DNA from: Prorocentrum cordatum
Lineage: Eukaryota > Sar > Dinophyceae > Prorocentrales > Prorocentraceae
NCBI GenBank assembly: GCA_963575745.1
Contig: CAUYUJ010015288.1
Location: forward strand, 62,001 to 126,000
DNA: 64,000 nt
Direction of reading: 5' to 3'
How positions within the stretch are numbered: the first letter of the stretch is position 1; every line of letters starts with the position of its first letter. Made by a program: the position numbers and the translations under genes. The notes beneath the pieces are model-generated. The model had not been told where the DNA came from. It ran no database searches and worked only from the letters and a program-made list of their open reading frames with translations. Below, piece by piece: positions 39,201 through 64,000 of this stretch.

Positions 39201-40620
39201 TGGAGCCGCCAGAACCGCGCCCGGGAGTTCCGCCATCTCTGATCCGGAGTCTGCCGGGTGTCCGTCCGCGTGATTTTCGTCCGGGGATCCCCAGGGGCCG
39301 CCCCGCGCGCGCGAAGTAGAAATATTCTAAAGTTGTTACCAGAGATCCTAGCACGCCTCTGGCCCGTCGGGCCGGCGAATTCTTTACGCAGACTAACGCT
39401 TAGGTTGTCGGCTAGGGTTCGATCCACGGTGTCGGGGTATGGTATGCTCCGTTTTGTGCCAGAGCTTGCCTTTGGCTAATATTTGAAAGTAGTTCGGCTT
39501 TGGTTGAGGCTTATGATTATAGAGTCGGCATTCTGGTCATGGTTATGACTTGAAGTATGTAGGGTGACGGGGAGTGTTGGGATTTTGGTTTCTAGTTGTG
39601 ATTGAATCTGCTTGGATTCGGATCACGCTACCGGTTCGGGTTTGGGTTAGGCAGAAGGTTGTGGCGCTGAGGGTCAGGTAGGGTAGGGATTGGAGCCATT
39701 GTGAGGTTCGACGCCAGGGTTTGGTTTATGGTATGATCAGCGTTAGCACTAGGTGAACGGGAGGGTAGGTGCTGGCTAGGGTCATGGTTAGCGCGAGGGT
39801 TAGCAGTGGATGTGGAGGAGCAGCAGACGGGAGAGGATCAGAGATCGCCCACCCCCGAGCCTAGCCAATGGTCTTGGCATGCGAGGGGACTCTTACAAGC
39901 CTCTCGACTGCGGGGGGCCCGCTGTTGGCCTTCTGGCCGTCCTGGTGCTACGTGGGCCGTCGGTGCAGACCTTCGAGCCGACTGGGACAGTCCAGACGTT
40001 CTCTGAGGATTGTCTTGAGCTGACGTCGGGCCTTGCAGGGGTCGTCTTGGGGCGGCCTCGGGCTGCCTCAGGGCCCTTGCCTGGGTGGCTCTGGGCCGTC
40101 TTGGGGTCTCCCTGCGGCCCTCTGGTAGATGTTCTGGGGCAGCCAGGGAGACATCTGGGATGGCCTGGGGGCTCGAAAACCTGGATTTCCGACGGGCTAC
40201 CTTGTTCGACTCGCGGTCCCCGAGGGCAGTTTGCATGACAAATGCAGGAGTGCAGGATCCACTCCGCCCGAGGTCTCAGAAGGCAATTGGGGGCATCCGT
40301 TCAGGTGCCCCTGGTGAGCATTCGGAGCATTCGGAGGCATCTGGGTGCCTTTGGAGGCATGCAGAGGCATCTGGGGGCAGCTGGAGGCACCTGGTGGGGC
40401 ATCTGCTGGTCGTCCGCCGCTTGGGTGCATTGGGAGCCATCTGGGGGCATTCGGGCACGTTCAGGCGCCGCCGGCACCCGCGCTGGATCCCGCGCCAGCA
40501 CCGCTGCAGCCCGGCGGGGCCCCCGCCGCCTCGACGGCTCCGGCCGCCGCCGCGGCCGCGCCCGCGGCGCCAGAGGCGGCGCCGGTCTGGGCGGTCCAGG
40601 AGGCTCGTCGACCAGGCGTA
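39200..40620. other. Mixed repeats: GGGTT-rich stretch and TGGGGGCATCTGG-type array
   Basis: 39,400-39,800 is enriched in GGGTT/AGGGT without a fixed period. 39,890-40,470 resembles a diverged GGCCTCTTGGG array (GGGCCGTCTTGGGGTC, CATCTGGGGGCA). 40,470-40,600 is GCC/GGC-rich. No gene called. Confidence 0.45.
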
Positions 40621-40969
40621 AGAGTGACCTTTCGCCGGAGTGGCCTTTGGTGCGGGCACAGACCCAGACCTTCCAGAGAGCTATTTTTTAGCACTGGAGA
40701 CCTAAAAACCTAAAAAGCTGAGCGAGACAGCCTAAAACCAAGACGTAGAATAGCTCTGGGATAAGTTTTTAAGTCGGGTGCCAGTTTTTAGCCCTCCTGG
40801 AAGGTCAGGGGATGGGTCCCCAGATGGCTGCAAGCGAAGCAGGAGCAGCGGCTTGCGCGCCCAGGTTTGGTCCCCCCCCCCCCGGCCCCCCAGAAAGCCG
40901 CGCACCAGAGGTCACTCTGACCCAGGGTCACTCCTGCGTGTAGCCGAACTCGCGGGAGCGCATCGCCGA

Positions 40970-41109
40970 GCGCGTGGCGCTGCTCGCAGAGTGCCTCCTC
41001 GCAGGCGTCTGAGAACACCAGGCCTCCTCGCTGTGATGTCCAGCAGACCCCCCGCGGCGGATCCGGGCCGTTTGCGAGCAGTTGATCTGCGAGCAGTGTG
41101 GAGCGCGCC
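40970..41109. mobile_element. Foldback element (CTACTCGCAAAG family), copy 2
   Basis: Aligns to 35,490-35,628 along its length (GTGCCTCCTCGCAGGCGTC, GCGGATCCGGGCCGTTTGCG). Arms are more diverged than in copy 1. Confidence 0.7.
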
Positions 41110-41258
41110 TGTCCAGCGCAGGGCGGCGAGATCCGTGTCCATCCACCGCCGCTGGCCAGGCCGGTCCTGGGCCTACAGTGGGCCCAGGTTGGCAGGTCGG
41201 CCCTGCCAAGTCAAGGGTGCCCTCGTGTCCTGTGCCTCGCGACCCACGCTTCCTACAT

Positions 41259-41455
41259 TTAAGTCGGGCCTGTCCCCCTACAGGGGGATTTTCGGCGAAA
41301 AATAAATAAGAAATACCCCAAAAATAGTTCAACAATAGTCCAAAAATAGTCTGGGGACCATTTTTGGAGTATTTTTTGACCTTTTTTGGGGCATTTTTGG
41401 GGTATTTTTAATTTTTCGTCGAAGATCCCCCTGTAGGGGGATAGGCCCGACATGA
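41259..41455. mobile_element. Inverted-repeat element (TTAGGTCGGGC family), copy B, minimal
   Basis: 197 bp. Left TTAAGTCGGGCCTGTCCCCC, right reverse complement TCATGTCGGGCCTATCCCCC. Arms extend about 45 bp through CTACAGGGGGAT and CGAAAAAT. Flanked by a perfect 8-bp repeat TCCTACAT (41,251-41,258 and 41,456-41,463). The A/T-rich interior is itself imperfectly palindromic. Confidence 0.85.
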
Positions 41456-41554
41456 TCCTACATTCCTGTGGCAAGGTGGCCCTCGGAGGGGTCTTGTGCC
41501 CTCTCGCGTCTCCTGTCCAGTCAGGTCCCGCTGCCCGGGCCGTGGGGCGCAGGC

Positions 41555-41710
41555 TTCGGTCGGGCCTGTCCCTCTGCAGGAGGAATATTCCAAGACGGTA
41601 GCAAAAACAGTCTTGGGATCATTTTTCTGATATTTTTGGCTATCCTTTCGTATTTTTTTAGATGTATTGTTCGTCCAAGATCCGCCTGTAGGGGGACATG
41701 CCCGACCTAA
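41555..41710. mobile_element. Inverted-repeat element (TTAGGTCGGGC family), copy D
   Basis: 156 bp, only 99 bp from copy B. Left TTCGGTCGGGCCTGTCCCTC, right end ...ATCCGCCTGTAGGGGGACAT then GCCCGACCTAA. Flanks GCGCAGGC and ACGTAGGT agree at five of eight, the three differences being transitions. Confidence 0.75.
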
Positions 41711-42420
41711 ACGTAGGTATTTTTGGATTCCCAGGTTCCAAACTACTTTGAGCGCTTTCCTACTTCAGTGATCGAGTGGCTTCACCGTTTTCATTCTCTT
41801 CAGGGGGCGCGCGGAAGCCCAATCTACTTTCACCGCCTTCCTACTTCAGGTTCCTGCGTACTTCTCCGACCGATGGTGTGGATCTCGTCGCAGCCCCCCC
41901 CCAGAGCACCAGACTGGGCCTTGCCGGGCCCACGACCCGGCGCGGGGGTACCCCGGAGAAGAGGTCATCCGGCATGAAGGAAAGGGAGCCCAACATTCTT
42001 TCTTGGAGCTCCAGCATCTTATGGTTATGCATGTTTTCTGTTCCTGTATGAAGGGGTCCTGGAGGACTGGCGTCCCCGAGTTTTTCACGTCTCGAGAGAC
42101 TCGGGACGAGCGGCCGGTTTCAGGGCAGGCCCCAGGGTCCAGGACCAGTTTGAAAGCCTTTTCCTTCGTGCCACGGGCGGCGCGTCGCAAACAGCACAAT
42201 CTTGTGAGGGCCTGGCTTAGCGCCCAAGAGAGCAAAGTGGTTCGATAGACTTGAGTGGCAGGGGACAGGCACAGGCCAAGGTGCAGAGCAGTCACAGCGA
42301 CGGATCTTGTGGAGGTGGGGGTCGCCCCGCGACCCGCTTGGAGGCATGGTTCCATGGGACCAGGCCGCCGCAGTCTCGCGGTTGGGTGGCAGGCCAGAGC
42401 GACCATGCTGCCTGGCATCT
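41711..42420. other. Coding-like remnant, strand and frame unresolved
   Basis: Several overlapping frames look protein-like. Plus 42,070-42,248 ends RKQHNLVRAWLSAQESKVVR and stop. The minus frame 42,032-41,841 includes KMLELQERMLGSLSFMPDDL. A retroelement or gene fragment is likely, but no domain is recognised. Confidence 0.25.
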
Positions 42421-42562
42421 CGCTGGCCGCGCCCCCCGCTGCGCCCCCACCCAGAGACGATCATTCGGGGAGGTCTTTTCCCACCTCGGGCCAGGGCACC
42501 GCAGCGCAGGGTGTGCGGCAGAAGGGCGAAGGGCTCGGCCCGCAGTCGGCGGTGCCATCGCA

Positions 42563-42726
<164 letters not shown>

Positions 42727-44150
42727 TGTCGCCACCATTGTCACGCTTTTATGGTCGTTGCCTCCGCAGCTGACTTGGCTGTCAGCGCAACCGCTACTGC
42801 CGCGCTGATGCTGCCGTTGCTCCGATGTCTTGCTGGTTTGTCCCTGTTTATGTTTCCTGTACTCTTTGTCTTGTCGCCGCGGCCACTGTCGTTGCCATAG
42901 TCGCTGCCATCGCCTTTGTTGCTGTCGCCGCCTGTATTTCTGCTGGCCGCGGTGTTCTGCTGGTATTCTCGCGCTCGTGTTTGGAATTCGTGGGCTGTCC
43001 TGCACACCTTCTCTTTCGGATCTGTTGCTGAGGCTGGGGGATGGGAGGGCTCTCTGGTCGCTGCCACTGAGCCGGCGCCAGAGCCTCCCGCAAGCCGTGC
43101 AGCCCTCGTCGAGATCACGAACACGGCAGGGCTGGGCGAACTGGGAAGAGCTGATATGGACCAGGTGGAGGAGGAGGGGGAGGGAGAGCGGGAATGGGGT
43201 GGGGAGGGAGGAGAACGACGGGAAGGTTAGGGGGGTTGGGCGATGAGAAGGAGGATGGAATTAGACCAGGAATGGAGACGTTTGCCAGCGTTGCTGAAGT
43301 CTAGATTCAGCGAGGACTTCTCAGTCACATCATCGGTCGGAAGCGTGGCCACGCTCACGCGAGACATGACACGCGCGTGGCACCTCGCACGACACTGAGG
43401 GCGTGGCACCCTTCTTGAGGTTTACGGGTTCGCATCCGCGAGCCCACGTCACACACAACATAGACGGCATGGCACACAGGCGCGAATCAAGGAGACAGGA
43501 TTTTTTGGTTCCGGTGCGTGGGTGGGCAAAGCGTTGTCGAAGTCGGCCGCGGCATTAAAGGTTCAGTAAGAAGAGAACATATGAATCTGGGCTGGCAAGG
43601 ACAGCGTAACCATTGGATACAACATTTCGTGCAGTAACTAAGCGGTACCAATATCGCAACACAATAGTTCTATGGGCCAGCGGCGTAGTGTACAGACGGG
43701 TGCTTGCACATAACGGGAGGGCGGGGGAGTCGCATGTTTTGGAATCATCATTTGGTGAGCTTCCTTGGGTTTGTACAAGCCGTGCATATTCCATCCACAC
43801 TGCTGGAACACAGTTCGCAGCGCACGCACATCGCACCGCTCACACCACGCTGGTCGGTGGGACACCCTAACTTTGGATTAGGCCCACTGGAAAACCTCAG
43901 GCTCCCCCCTCGATGCCGAGAGGGCGGAGGATGCCTGCCAAAGAGGGTACTGTAAAAGTAATGTGTGTTACTGATCAGTAGCAGCCTCAGTCCGTGAACA
44001 CGACCACCGTCGCATCGTAAAGGTAAAGGCAGCTTCTAAAGGTGCTGCTGCGGGAGCCAAGACGTTCTTGTCACTCGTATGGTGACGAATCGCGCTGTGC
44101 TGTGAAATCGTACAGCAGCGTATAGCTGTGTCGTGTCCAATTCAATCAGT
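42727..44150. other. Mixed-composition stretch, no gene assigned
   Basis: Includes GTCGCCGC-type degenerate repeats to about 43,000 and unique-looking sequence after. Short frames on both strands show no consistent exon chain or domain. Confidence 0.25.
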
Positions 44151-44152
44151 AG

Positions 44153-44331
44153 TACTGTGGAGGCCAGTCCACAAGAGACCTTCCACAAGGAGCTCACCCA
44201 GAGACCCCAGGACGTTCATTGATTTTTGGTGTGGGAACGTCACGCTTTCCATAGCAGAACCATCGACACCCAAGAAACTCTGGGCACCCTGGAGGCAAGC
44301 AGTGTGCTTCTTAGCATGGGCCTCCACCGTA
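44153..44331 (+). mobile_element. ~180-bp MITE-like element (TACAGTGGAGGCC ends), copy 1
   Basis: Ends TACTGTGGAGGCC and, reversed, TACGGTGGAGGCC. Internal landmarks CACAAGAGACCTTCCACAAG, TTTTTGGTGTGGGAACGTCA and GGGCACCCTGGAGGCAAGCA are shared with the copies at 44,490, 56,778 and 62,185. Confidence 0.75.
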
Positions 44332-44489
44332 TCCTCAGCGGCGCAGCCGCGAAGAGGGTGCCCGTGAAGAGCGGCGCCGGGGGGAAGAAGCGCGGTGCCT
44401 CCACGCTCCTCGCGGTTCCGCAGGGCGCGCGACGACCCGCCGGCCGCCATTGCTGGGGGGCACCGCACGCGCACGGGAACTGCGGCCCA

Positions 44490-44669
44490 TACAGTGGAGG
44501 CCCATGCCAAGAAGCACCCTGCTTGCCTCCAGGGTGCCCTTGGTTTCTTGGGCTTCGATGGTTCTGCTACAGAGAGCGTGACGTTACAAAACCGAAAGTC
44601 GATGGACGTCCTGGGGTCTCAGGATTTGGTTTCTTGCGGAAGGTTTCTTGTGGACTGGCTTCCACTGTA
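44490..44669 (-). mobile_element. ~180-bp MITE-like element (TACAGTGGAGGCC ends), copy 2
   Basis: Inverted relative to copy 1 and 158 bp from it, so the two form a large inverted repeat. Ends TACAGTGGAGGCC and TACAGTGGAAGCC. No clear target duplication. Confidence 0.75.
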
Positions 44670-45515
44670 CTACGGCACACGGGGCCATCATCCACACCAT
44701 CTACGGCTTGTGCATCTCCGCCCGATATTTGCAGCCGTGCGTAAGCGAGTGGCAGCAGCAGAGACATGGAGGGAGAGGCGCGACCGTGCATAAACCTGTG
44801 TCTGGCTGTGTAAGGCAGGCGCGGGTTGTGCACTACCAGGCGATGCCACGCACATGGGCGCACGGATCGGGGAGGTCGCCACGTCGAGGCCAAGACGGCA
44901 GGCGCCGTCTGACAGCGGACCACGAGGAGAAGTATGAGCAGGAGGATCGGGAGGAGCGTGCGGTGGAGGCTGATGAGGATGTTGTCGCACGCACGTGCGC
45001 ACGGCACCTGCACCGCAGCCCCCCTTCCCGCTGAGGCCAGCCTTGCTCTTCGTCCGCTGCAGTCAGCCCCGCCCCTCCTCACAGCAGCCCATGCGCCCCC
45101 TTCCGCCCCGACCTCTTTCTCGGCGCACGCACGCACGGCACTGGCACCGGCACTGCACCGCTTCTTCCGCTTCTTTTCGCATTCGCTCGCGGTACAGCGC
45201 ACAGGCCCATTCCGCCGCAGCCAGCCTTGCTCCGCTTGCCCTCAGATTACCCCGCTCCTTCTTCCCTCGCAGTCCACGCGACCCAGAGGATGGTTCGTTT
45301 GTCTCTCCTTCTGCTGTTCTCTCGGTGCTCCTCTCCCTCTCTCTGTTTGCACAATTCAGGCCGTAGCTTGTTTGACACGCCTTTCGGTTGGCGTTCGGCC
45401 CTTCCGATGCGCTCGCGATCAAAAAAGTATCCCCACCAGCCGCCCATCCAGAAACGATGCCCATGAGAGCTGACGGGGGGAGAGAGGAAGAGTCATGCAT
45501 AGTCAAAGGCTGTTG
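44670..45515. other. Mixed stretch, no gene assigned; GTATCCCCACCAG repeat at its end
   Basis: 45,418-45,475 (AAAAAAGTATCCCCACCAG, CCCATGAGAGCTGACGGG) recurs at 52,805-52,863. 44,995-45,260 has two diverged GCACGGCAC...CACCGC segments. Confidence 0.35.
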
Positions 45516-45519
45516 GCCA

Positions 45520-45792
45520 CTTGGCGGCCTCCTGGGGAGGCTCTGTGGCCATCTCGAGCCGTCTTGAAGCGGTCTTGGGGCCTCTTGGAGCATCTTGGGA
45601 GACATCTTGAGCCAGCTTGGGCTATCTTGAGCCATCTTGGAGGTCATCTTGGGCTCTCTGAGGCCGCTCAGGGGCCTCCTGGGTGCCTCTCGGGTACCTC
45701 TTGGGGCCACTTTGGGCGCTCTTGGAGCCCTCTTGGGGGCCTCTTGGGAGTCCTGGGGGAGCCTCTGGGGGCCATCTTGGAGGCGGTCGGTC
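45520..45792. repeat. GGCCTCTTGGG array
   Basis: Same type as at 24,018, including GAGCCATCTTGGAGG and GGGGGCCTCTTGGGAG. Confidence 0.75.
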
Positions 45793-45799
45793 AAGAGAG

Positions 45800-46535
45800 G
45801 GAGGTGCTAAATGCAGCTCCCCCCTCGGGGGCCACGATCCTCGTGAGTGGTGTCAGAAATTGGCCCGCTGGTGGGATTCTTCCACGCCTCTCATCCCTTC
45901 CGTCCTCTTGCTCTCCCCTTTTTCCTCAATGCCACTGTTTCTGTTCGCCTCCCCTTGCGAAAGCGGCATGGCTCGCGTGCCACTGCCACTTGTTTTCAGT
46001 GAGTGCCTCGAGCCCTTTACGATTGGCGACCTCTCTCAACGAGAAAACTCAGCAGCCAAAGCCGCGCTTTTCATTCGAGTCGCCGCCAACGCATCATCCA
46101 GGAGCGTGTTCGGACGGTACCGACGAGTCGGCGAAGACCGAACCTGCAGCACTCGTTGCAAAACATGTGGGCCAATTTGCAGGGGCAATGCTTGGGCCAC
46201 TAGAGAACGCAGTGCCGTGGTGTAGTGGACGACATCATGATTGTGGTAATGGCCAAGTGGGATTGAGACAGAACGCGAAGGCCATCCATATCATGACTTG
46301 GGGCTGGAGGAAGAAAGGGAGGACGAGGAGGGTTTGAAGGTCGGAGCAGCAGGGCGCAAGCGCAGGAGTGCGAGGAGCACGGAGCAGGGACGATGCGGAG
46401 GAAGTACAGACACGGGGATGCGCCCCTTCCAGCCCGACGCCGCGCACGGCGCACGGCCGCGCGACGGCGCTGGCAGCCGTGGCCGCGGTGGCGCTGGCGA
46501 TGCGGTAAGTGGCACTGGTGCTTGCGCTGGCGGTG
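45800..46535. other. Mixed-composition stretch, no gene assigned
   Basis: Short frames only. 46,100-46,220 has a balanced composition but no splice-consistent partner. Confidence 0.25.
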
Positions 46536-46539
46536 GATA

Positions 46540-47650
<1,111 letters not shown>

Positions 47651-47770
47651 CGGCGGCCTGCGCTCATGCCGCCGCCGCCGCCATCTGAACCCGCGGGCGG
47701 CGGGCCGCCGCGGCTACCTGGCAGGCCCACGACGTCCCGGGGAACCGCGCCGCGCAGGACCGCGCAAGCC

Positions 47771-48404
47771 TTAAGCCGGGCCTGTCCCTCTACAGGAGAA
47801 AAACCCAATCATAATCTTTTTAGGGGCTGTATGGCTGTAGGGCCATCGGGCTGTAGGGCTGTAAGGCTAGGGGGCCATTGGGCTATAGGGCTATAGTGCT
47901 ATGGGGCTGTAAGGCTAGAAGCGTATAGGGCTATAGGGCTATAGGGCTATATGGCTACAGGGTTATAGGGCTATCGGGCTACAGGGCTATAGGGCTATAA
48001 GGCTTTAGGGCTTTAGGGCTATAGGGCTATTAGGCTATGGGGCTATTAGGGCTGTAGGGCTAAAGGGCTATTAGGGCTATAGGTCTGTAGGGCTATAGGG
48101 CTATCGGGCTATAGGGCTGTAGGACTATAGGGCTATAGGGCTATCGGGCTATCGGGCTATCGGGCTATAGGGCTATAGGCTTACCGGGCACCGGGGCACC
48201 CGGGCACGCGGGCAACCGGACGTGCCGCCCAAATCGGCGCCGCAGCTAACCTGACCATTTGAATCTGCTAGGACCCCTACAGAGGCAAGCTCTGATTGGG
48301 GAAATAGTCGGGGACTGACTTTTTTGTTTTTTGTTGTTGAATATGTTTTGACAATTTTCATTTTTCGCCCAAAATCCGCCTGTAGGAGGACATGCCCGAC
48401 CTAA
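47771..48404. mobile_element. Inverted-repeat element (TTAGGTCGGGC family), copy C, carrying a 9-bp minisatellite
   Basis: Left TTAAGCCGGGCCTGTCCCTC, right ...ATCCGCCTGTAGGAGGACAT and GCCCGACCTAA. Flanks CGCAAGCC and TGCACGCC agree at six of eight. Contains (GGGCTATAG)n at 47,822-48,182 and the ~120-bp segment shared with 9,275-9,395. Confidence 0.75.
47822..48182. repeat. 9-bp minisatellite GGGCTATAG
   Basis: About 38 imperfect units with variants GGGCTGTAG, GGGCTATCG and AGGCTATAG. Not a telomeric repeat. Confidence 0.9.
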
Positions 48405-48419
48405 TGCACGCCTCTGGGG

Positions 48420-49310
48420 GGTGGCCCCCCTTTCGCTGCGGCCCGAGGCCGCGTCGGAGGACGGAGCCGCTCAGTGATCTCGGGGGTCTCGCGCTCACGC
48501 TTCACGCTTCACGAGGCAGCGAATTCTGAACGTTCCGCGTGGGGGAGCCGTCTTGAGCGATCTTGCGCTATCTTGAACCATCTTGGAGGCCATCTTGGGC
48601 TCTCTGAGGCCCTCTTGGAGCCTTCTTGTGCCGTCTCGGACGCTCTGGGTGCTTGCGACCCCCCGTCCAGACCCATAGGGAGGGGGTGGGGAAGGGGTCA
48701 AGACACCTCTCCCAGACGCAAACTGTTGGGCTCATTCCCACCCTCCCCATCGCAGAAGTGGTACCCGAGTCTCAGCATATTCAGCGGTCGTCTTTGGATG
48801 GACAGCTACTGGGAACCAATACAGACCCTAAGTGCGCGACGCTGGGGCGAGGTGCGCCACGCGTGCCATGCGCGCCACGCGTGCCATGCGCGCCGTGCGC
48901 AGCAGGCGCGCCAGGCGTCCCTGGGACCCGAGCGCGCCAGGCACGCCTGGTGCGCGAGATGCGCCACGTGCTGCGCGTGCGCCAAGTGCGCCGCATGCTC
49001 CAGCAGCGCCAGGTGCACCATGTTCGGGGCACGCGCAGAGTGTGCCAGGTACGCCCGCGCACGTCGGGAACCATGTCGACCCTCACCATTCCTGTGGAAA
49101 GCCAGTGTGCAATCGCGGAGGGGTGGACATCGTGCCTGGTGCGCCTTTACACAGGAGGCATCATGCCAGTACCCCCGCCGTTCCCTGTTAACAGCCACTG
49201 CAAGGTGATCGCGGGGTGCCCGTGCGTGATCCAGGTTCAGCCGCGAAGTGCAGCTTGCACTTCTTTTTGCAAGTGATGGTGGCACTGTGCGCAGCAGGCA
49301 GTATGCGGGC
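48420..49310. repeat. Short GGCCTCTTGGG block and TGCGCCACG 9-bp repeat
   Basis: Array at 48,548-48,650 with its GGGGAGGG tail to 48,730. 48,845-49,065 is a degenerate 9-bp repeat (TGCGCCACG, CGCCAGGCG), read as RHARHARRA-type frames. 49,100-49,310 shows no gene. Confidence 0.6.
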
Positions 49311-49389
49311 ACCCACGCTGCCCCTGGCAAAGAAACAGTACAAAGTGCTCGCGCCTTCAGGAAATTACCATATATTTTGCCGCACATTT

Positions 49390-49390
49390 T

Positions 49391-49440
<50 letters not shown>

Positions 49441-49916
49441 TTGTGTTTTTTTCCTTTTTTTCTCCAACCGTTCTGTGGTGTTGGGTTCTCGTTTTGAAGA
49501 CACAGTCCCCGCGTCTCCTTCTCCTCCTCCCGCTTATCCCCCCGCCCGGCCTTGCTTCTGTCCTCCGCAGGTCAACCAGTTCGGCAATCCCGTCAGATTC
49601 CTCACTTTGTGGCACACCCCTCACACGTTTCGTGTCCCCATAGGGAACTCCACCAAAGGCCCCAACGGCATGGTTCGCATGCCGCCCCCCCACCCCACTT
49701 TGGGGCACACCCCTAACACGTTTCGTGGCCCCAGAGAGAGCTCCACCGAAAGCCCCAGAGGCATGGTTCGCATGCCGCCCCCCTCCATTTTGGCACACCC
49801 CTCACACGTTTCGTTTACCCACACAGAGCTCCACCGAAAGCCTCAAGCCGATCCTCCTCGTCCTCCTCCGCCTCCTCCTCCTCCTCCTCCTCCTCCTCCT
49901 CCATTCGTGTCACGAC
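49390..49916. repeat. (GT)n, hairpin header and short 78-bp minisatellite array
   Basis: (GT)n 49,397-49,440, then CCAACCGTTCTGTGGTGTTGG and CTCGTTTTGAAGACACAGTC as at 32,990 and 54,620, then about three minisatellite units 49,575-49,850 and (CCT)n. Confidence 0.8.
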
Positions 49917-50103
49917 TCGGCGGCGTGCTCCAGGGGGAAGTGATAGGGAGCAGGCCTTCTCGGAAGGCGGCGGGGCTTCTCAGAAGCCCTCCGGCCTTCG
50001 AGAAGTCTTCAGTGTCTTCGGGGAGGGATCCGAAGGCCCGAGGCCTTCCGAGCCTTCTGAGAAGGCCCGCCCCTCTCACTTCCCCCCCCCGGCTCGCCGC
50101 CGA
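49917..50103. mobile_element. CTTCTCAGAAGG foldback family, full copy
   Basis: Ends TCGGCGGCG / CGCCGCCGA, then GGGGGAAGTGA and, reversed, GGGGGAAGTGAGAGGGG, then GGCCTTCTCGGAAGGC. 187 bp. No target duplication detected. Confidence 0.7.
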
Positions 50104-50473
50104 CAAGCTGTTCTGGAGCTGTTCTAACGAACTTCGTCAAGCTGTTCTGACAACTTCGTCACCTAACGTCCTCGCCACCATCCGAACGCCACGGCCCTAC
50201 CGCCGCGCTCCCATGGGTGGGTCCTCTGGGACGTGTTCGGCGCTCCGCTCCGTTCCGCGCGAGTTCAGCCCTCGCTGTAGCTGTTGGCGGCACTGTGGGG
50301 GAAGAAGGGCAGGCCACAGGCGGAAGCACTCCCAGATTCAAGGGTGGCCGCGCTTCGCAGATCGGTGCCCTGACGACTGCAGTCCCGACAGCCGGTCGCC
50401 TCCTCCGTGTCTCTCGCTATGATGTCAGAGATGCGCAGCGAGTGCAGGCGAGAGCTTCACTGCGAACGACTAG

Positions 50474-63588
<13,115 letters not shown>

Positions 63589-63747
63589 GCCCCCCCCCCC
63601 CCGGGCGGACGCGCGGCCGCCTCCCCGCCCGCCCCCGGCCACGCCCGTCAGGGAGGGGAGGAACAGCCAGGCGAGAAGAGGGAGGCGGGAGGAGGAGGAG
63701 AAGTAGGAAGAGGAAGAGGAAGGAGGGAGGAGGGATGAGGGAGGCGG

Positions 63748-63847
63748 NNNNNNNNNNNNNNNNNNNNNNNNNNNNNNNNNNNNNNNNNNNNNNNNNNNNN
63801 NNNNNNNNNNNNNNNNNNNNNNNNNNNNNNNNNNNNNNNNNNNNNNN
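63748..63847. other. Assembly gap of 100 N
   Basis: Exactly 100 unknown bases, the conventional size for a gap of unknown length, between two GGA-rich tracts. Confidence 0.99.
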
Positions 63848-64000
63848 ATGCGGAGGCGGAGTAGGAGGAGGAGGAGGAGCAGAAGGAGGAGGAGGAGGAG
63901 GAGGTGGAGGAGGAGGAGGAGGAGGATGAGGAGGAGGATGATGAGCAGGAGGAGCAGGAGGAGCAGGAGGCGCAGGAGGAGCAGGAGGAGCAGGAGGAGC
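63848..64000. repeat. (GGA)n / GGAGCA tract to the window end
   Basis: GGA triplets passing into GAGCAGGAG repeats. Flanks the gap, so the true tract may be longer. Confidence 0.9.

Noticed and set aside
39400-39800. GGGTT/TAGGGT-rich stretch as an interstitial telomere
   Set aside because: No fixed period; dinoflagellate telomeres are expected as tandem TTTAGGG, not seen.
47822-48182. GGGCTATAG array as telomere or CRISPR
   Set aside because: 9-bp unit without spacers; CRISPR needs longer repeats with unique spacers.

Overview
The window looks like nuclear DNA of a dinoflagellate, most likely a Prorocentrum-type species (inference; no search was run). The reasons are high G+C, extreme density of micro- and minisatellites, degenerate non-LTR retrotransposons, a protein with K/R-P-A-A tracts, and very short exons that splice in phase only if GC-AG introns are allowed beside GT-AG. 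No bacterial operons, rRNA, tRNA or CRISPR arrays were recognised. Nearly all long open frames here are translations of simple repeats and were not called as genes. One 100-N assembly gap lies near the right end.

Layout. 2.0-11.4 kb: minus-strand exons of one or two genes; exons at 6,475-2,087 chain in phase over nine introns into an open frame of about 570 residues ending at 2,087, and three more exons sit at 11,354-10,523. Introns here hold simple repeats and a CG-rich palindromic satellite (7.0-8.3 kb). 12.3-16.4 kb: two diverged tandem copies of a LINE-type reverse transcriptase, both dead, and a minus-strand Gag-like fragment. 16.8-31.1 kb: plus-strand chains of 27-264 nt exons (16,829-25,0xx and 25,346-31,110, possibly one gene), with introns filled by GGCC(T)CTTGGG arrays, foldback elements and (GGA)n tracts. 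31-50 kb: mostly repeats, including terminal-inverted-repeat elements, a 78-bp minisatellite, a 1-kb (GT)n tract and a 1.1-kb (GAT)n tract. 50.5-63.6 kb: a plus-strand cyclin gene whose cyclin box is split over exons at 52,333, 57,162 and 63,508, separated by introns of 4.7 and 6.3 kb.

The main structural theme is a nested population of short inverted-repeat elements: at least eight families, several multicopy. One family, with TTAGGTCGGGC-like ends, is flanked by 8-bp direct repeats and carries whole minisatellite arrays between its inverted repeats. Two introns begin with the same conserved 14-base sequence followed by the same array type, which suggests an introner-like origin for some introns.

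The cyclin is the only protein whose cellular role can be named (a cell-cycle kinase regulator). The other spliced genes are supported by phase-consistent exons and protein-like composition but match no family I can name. All exon boundaries were placed by eye and need transcript support.
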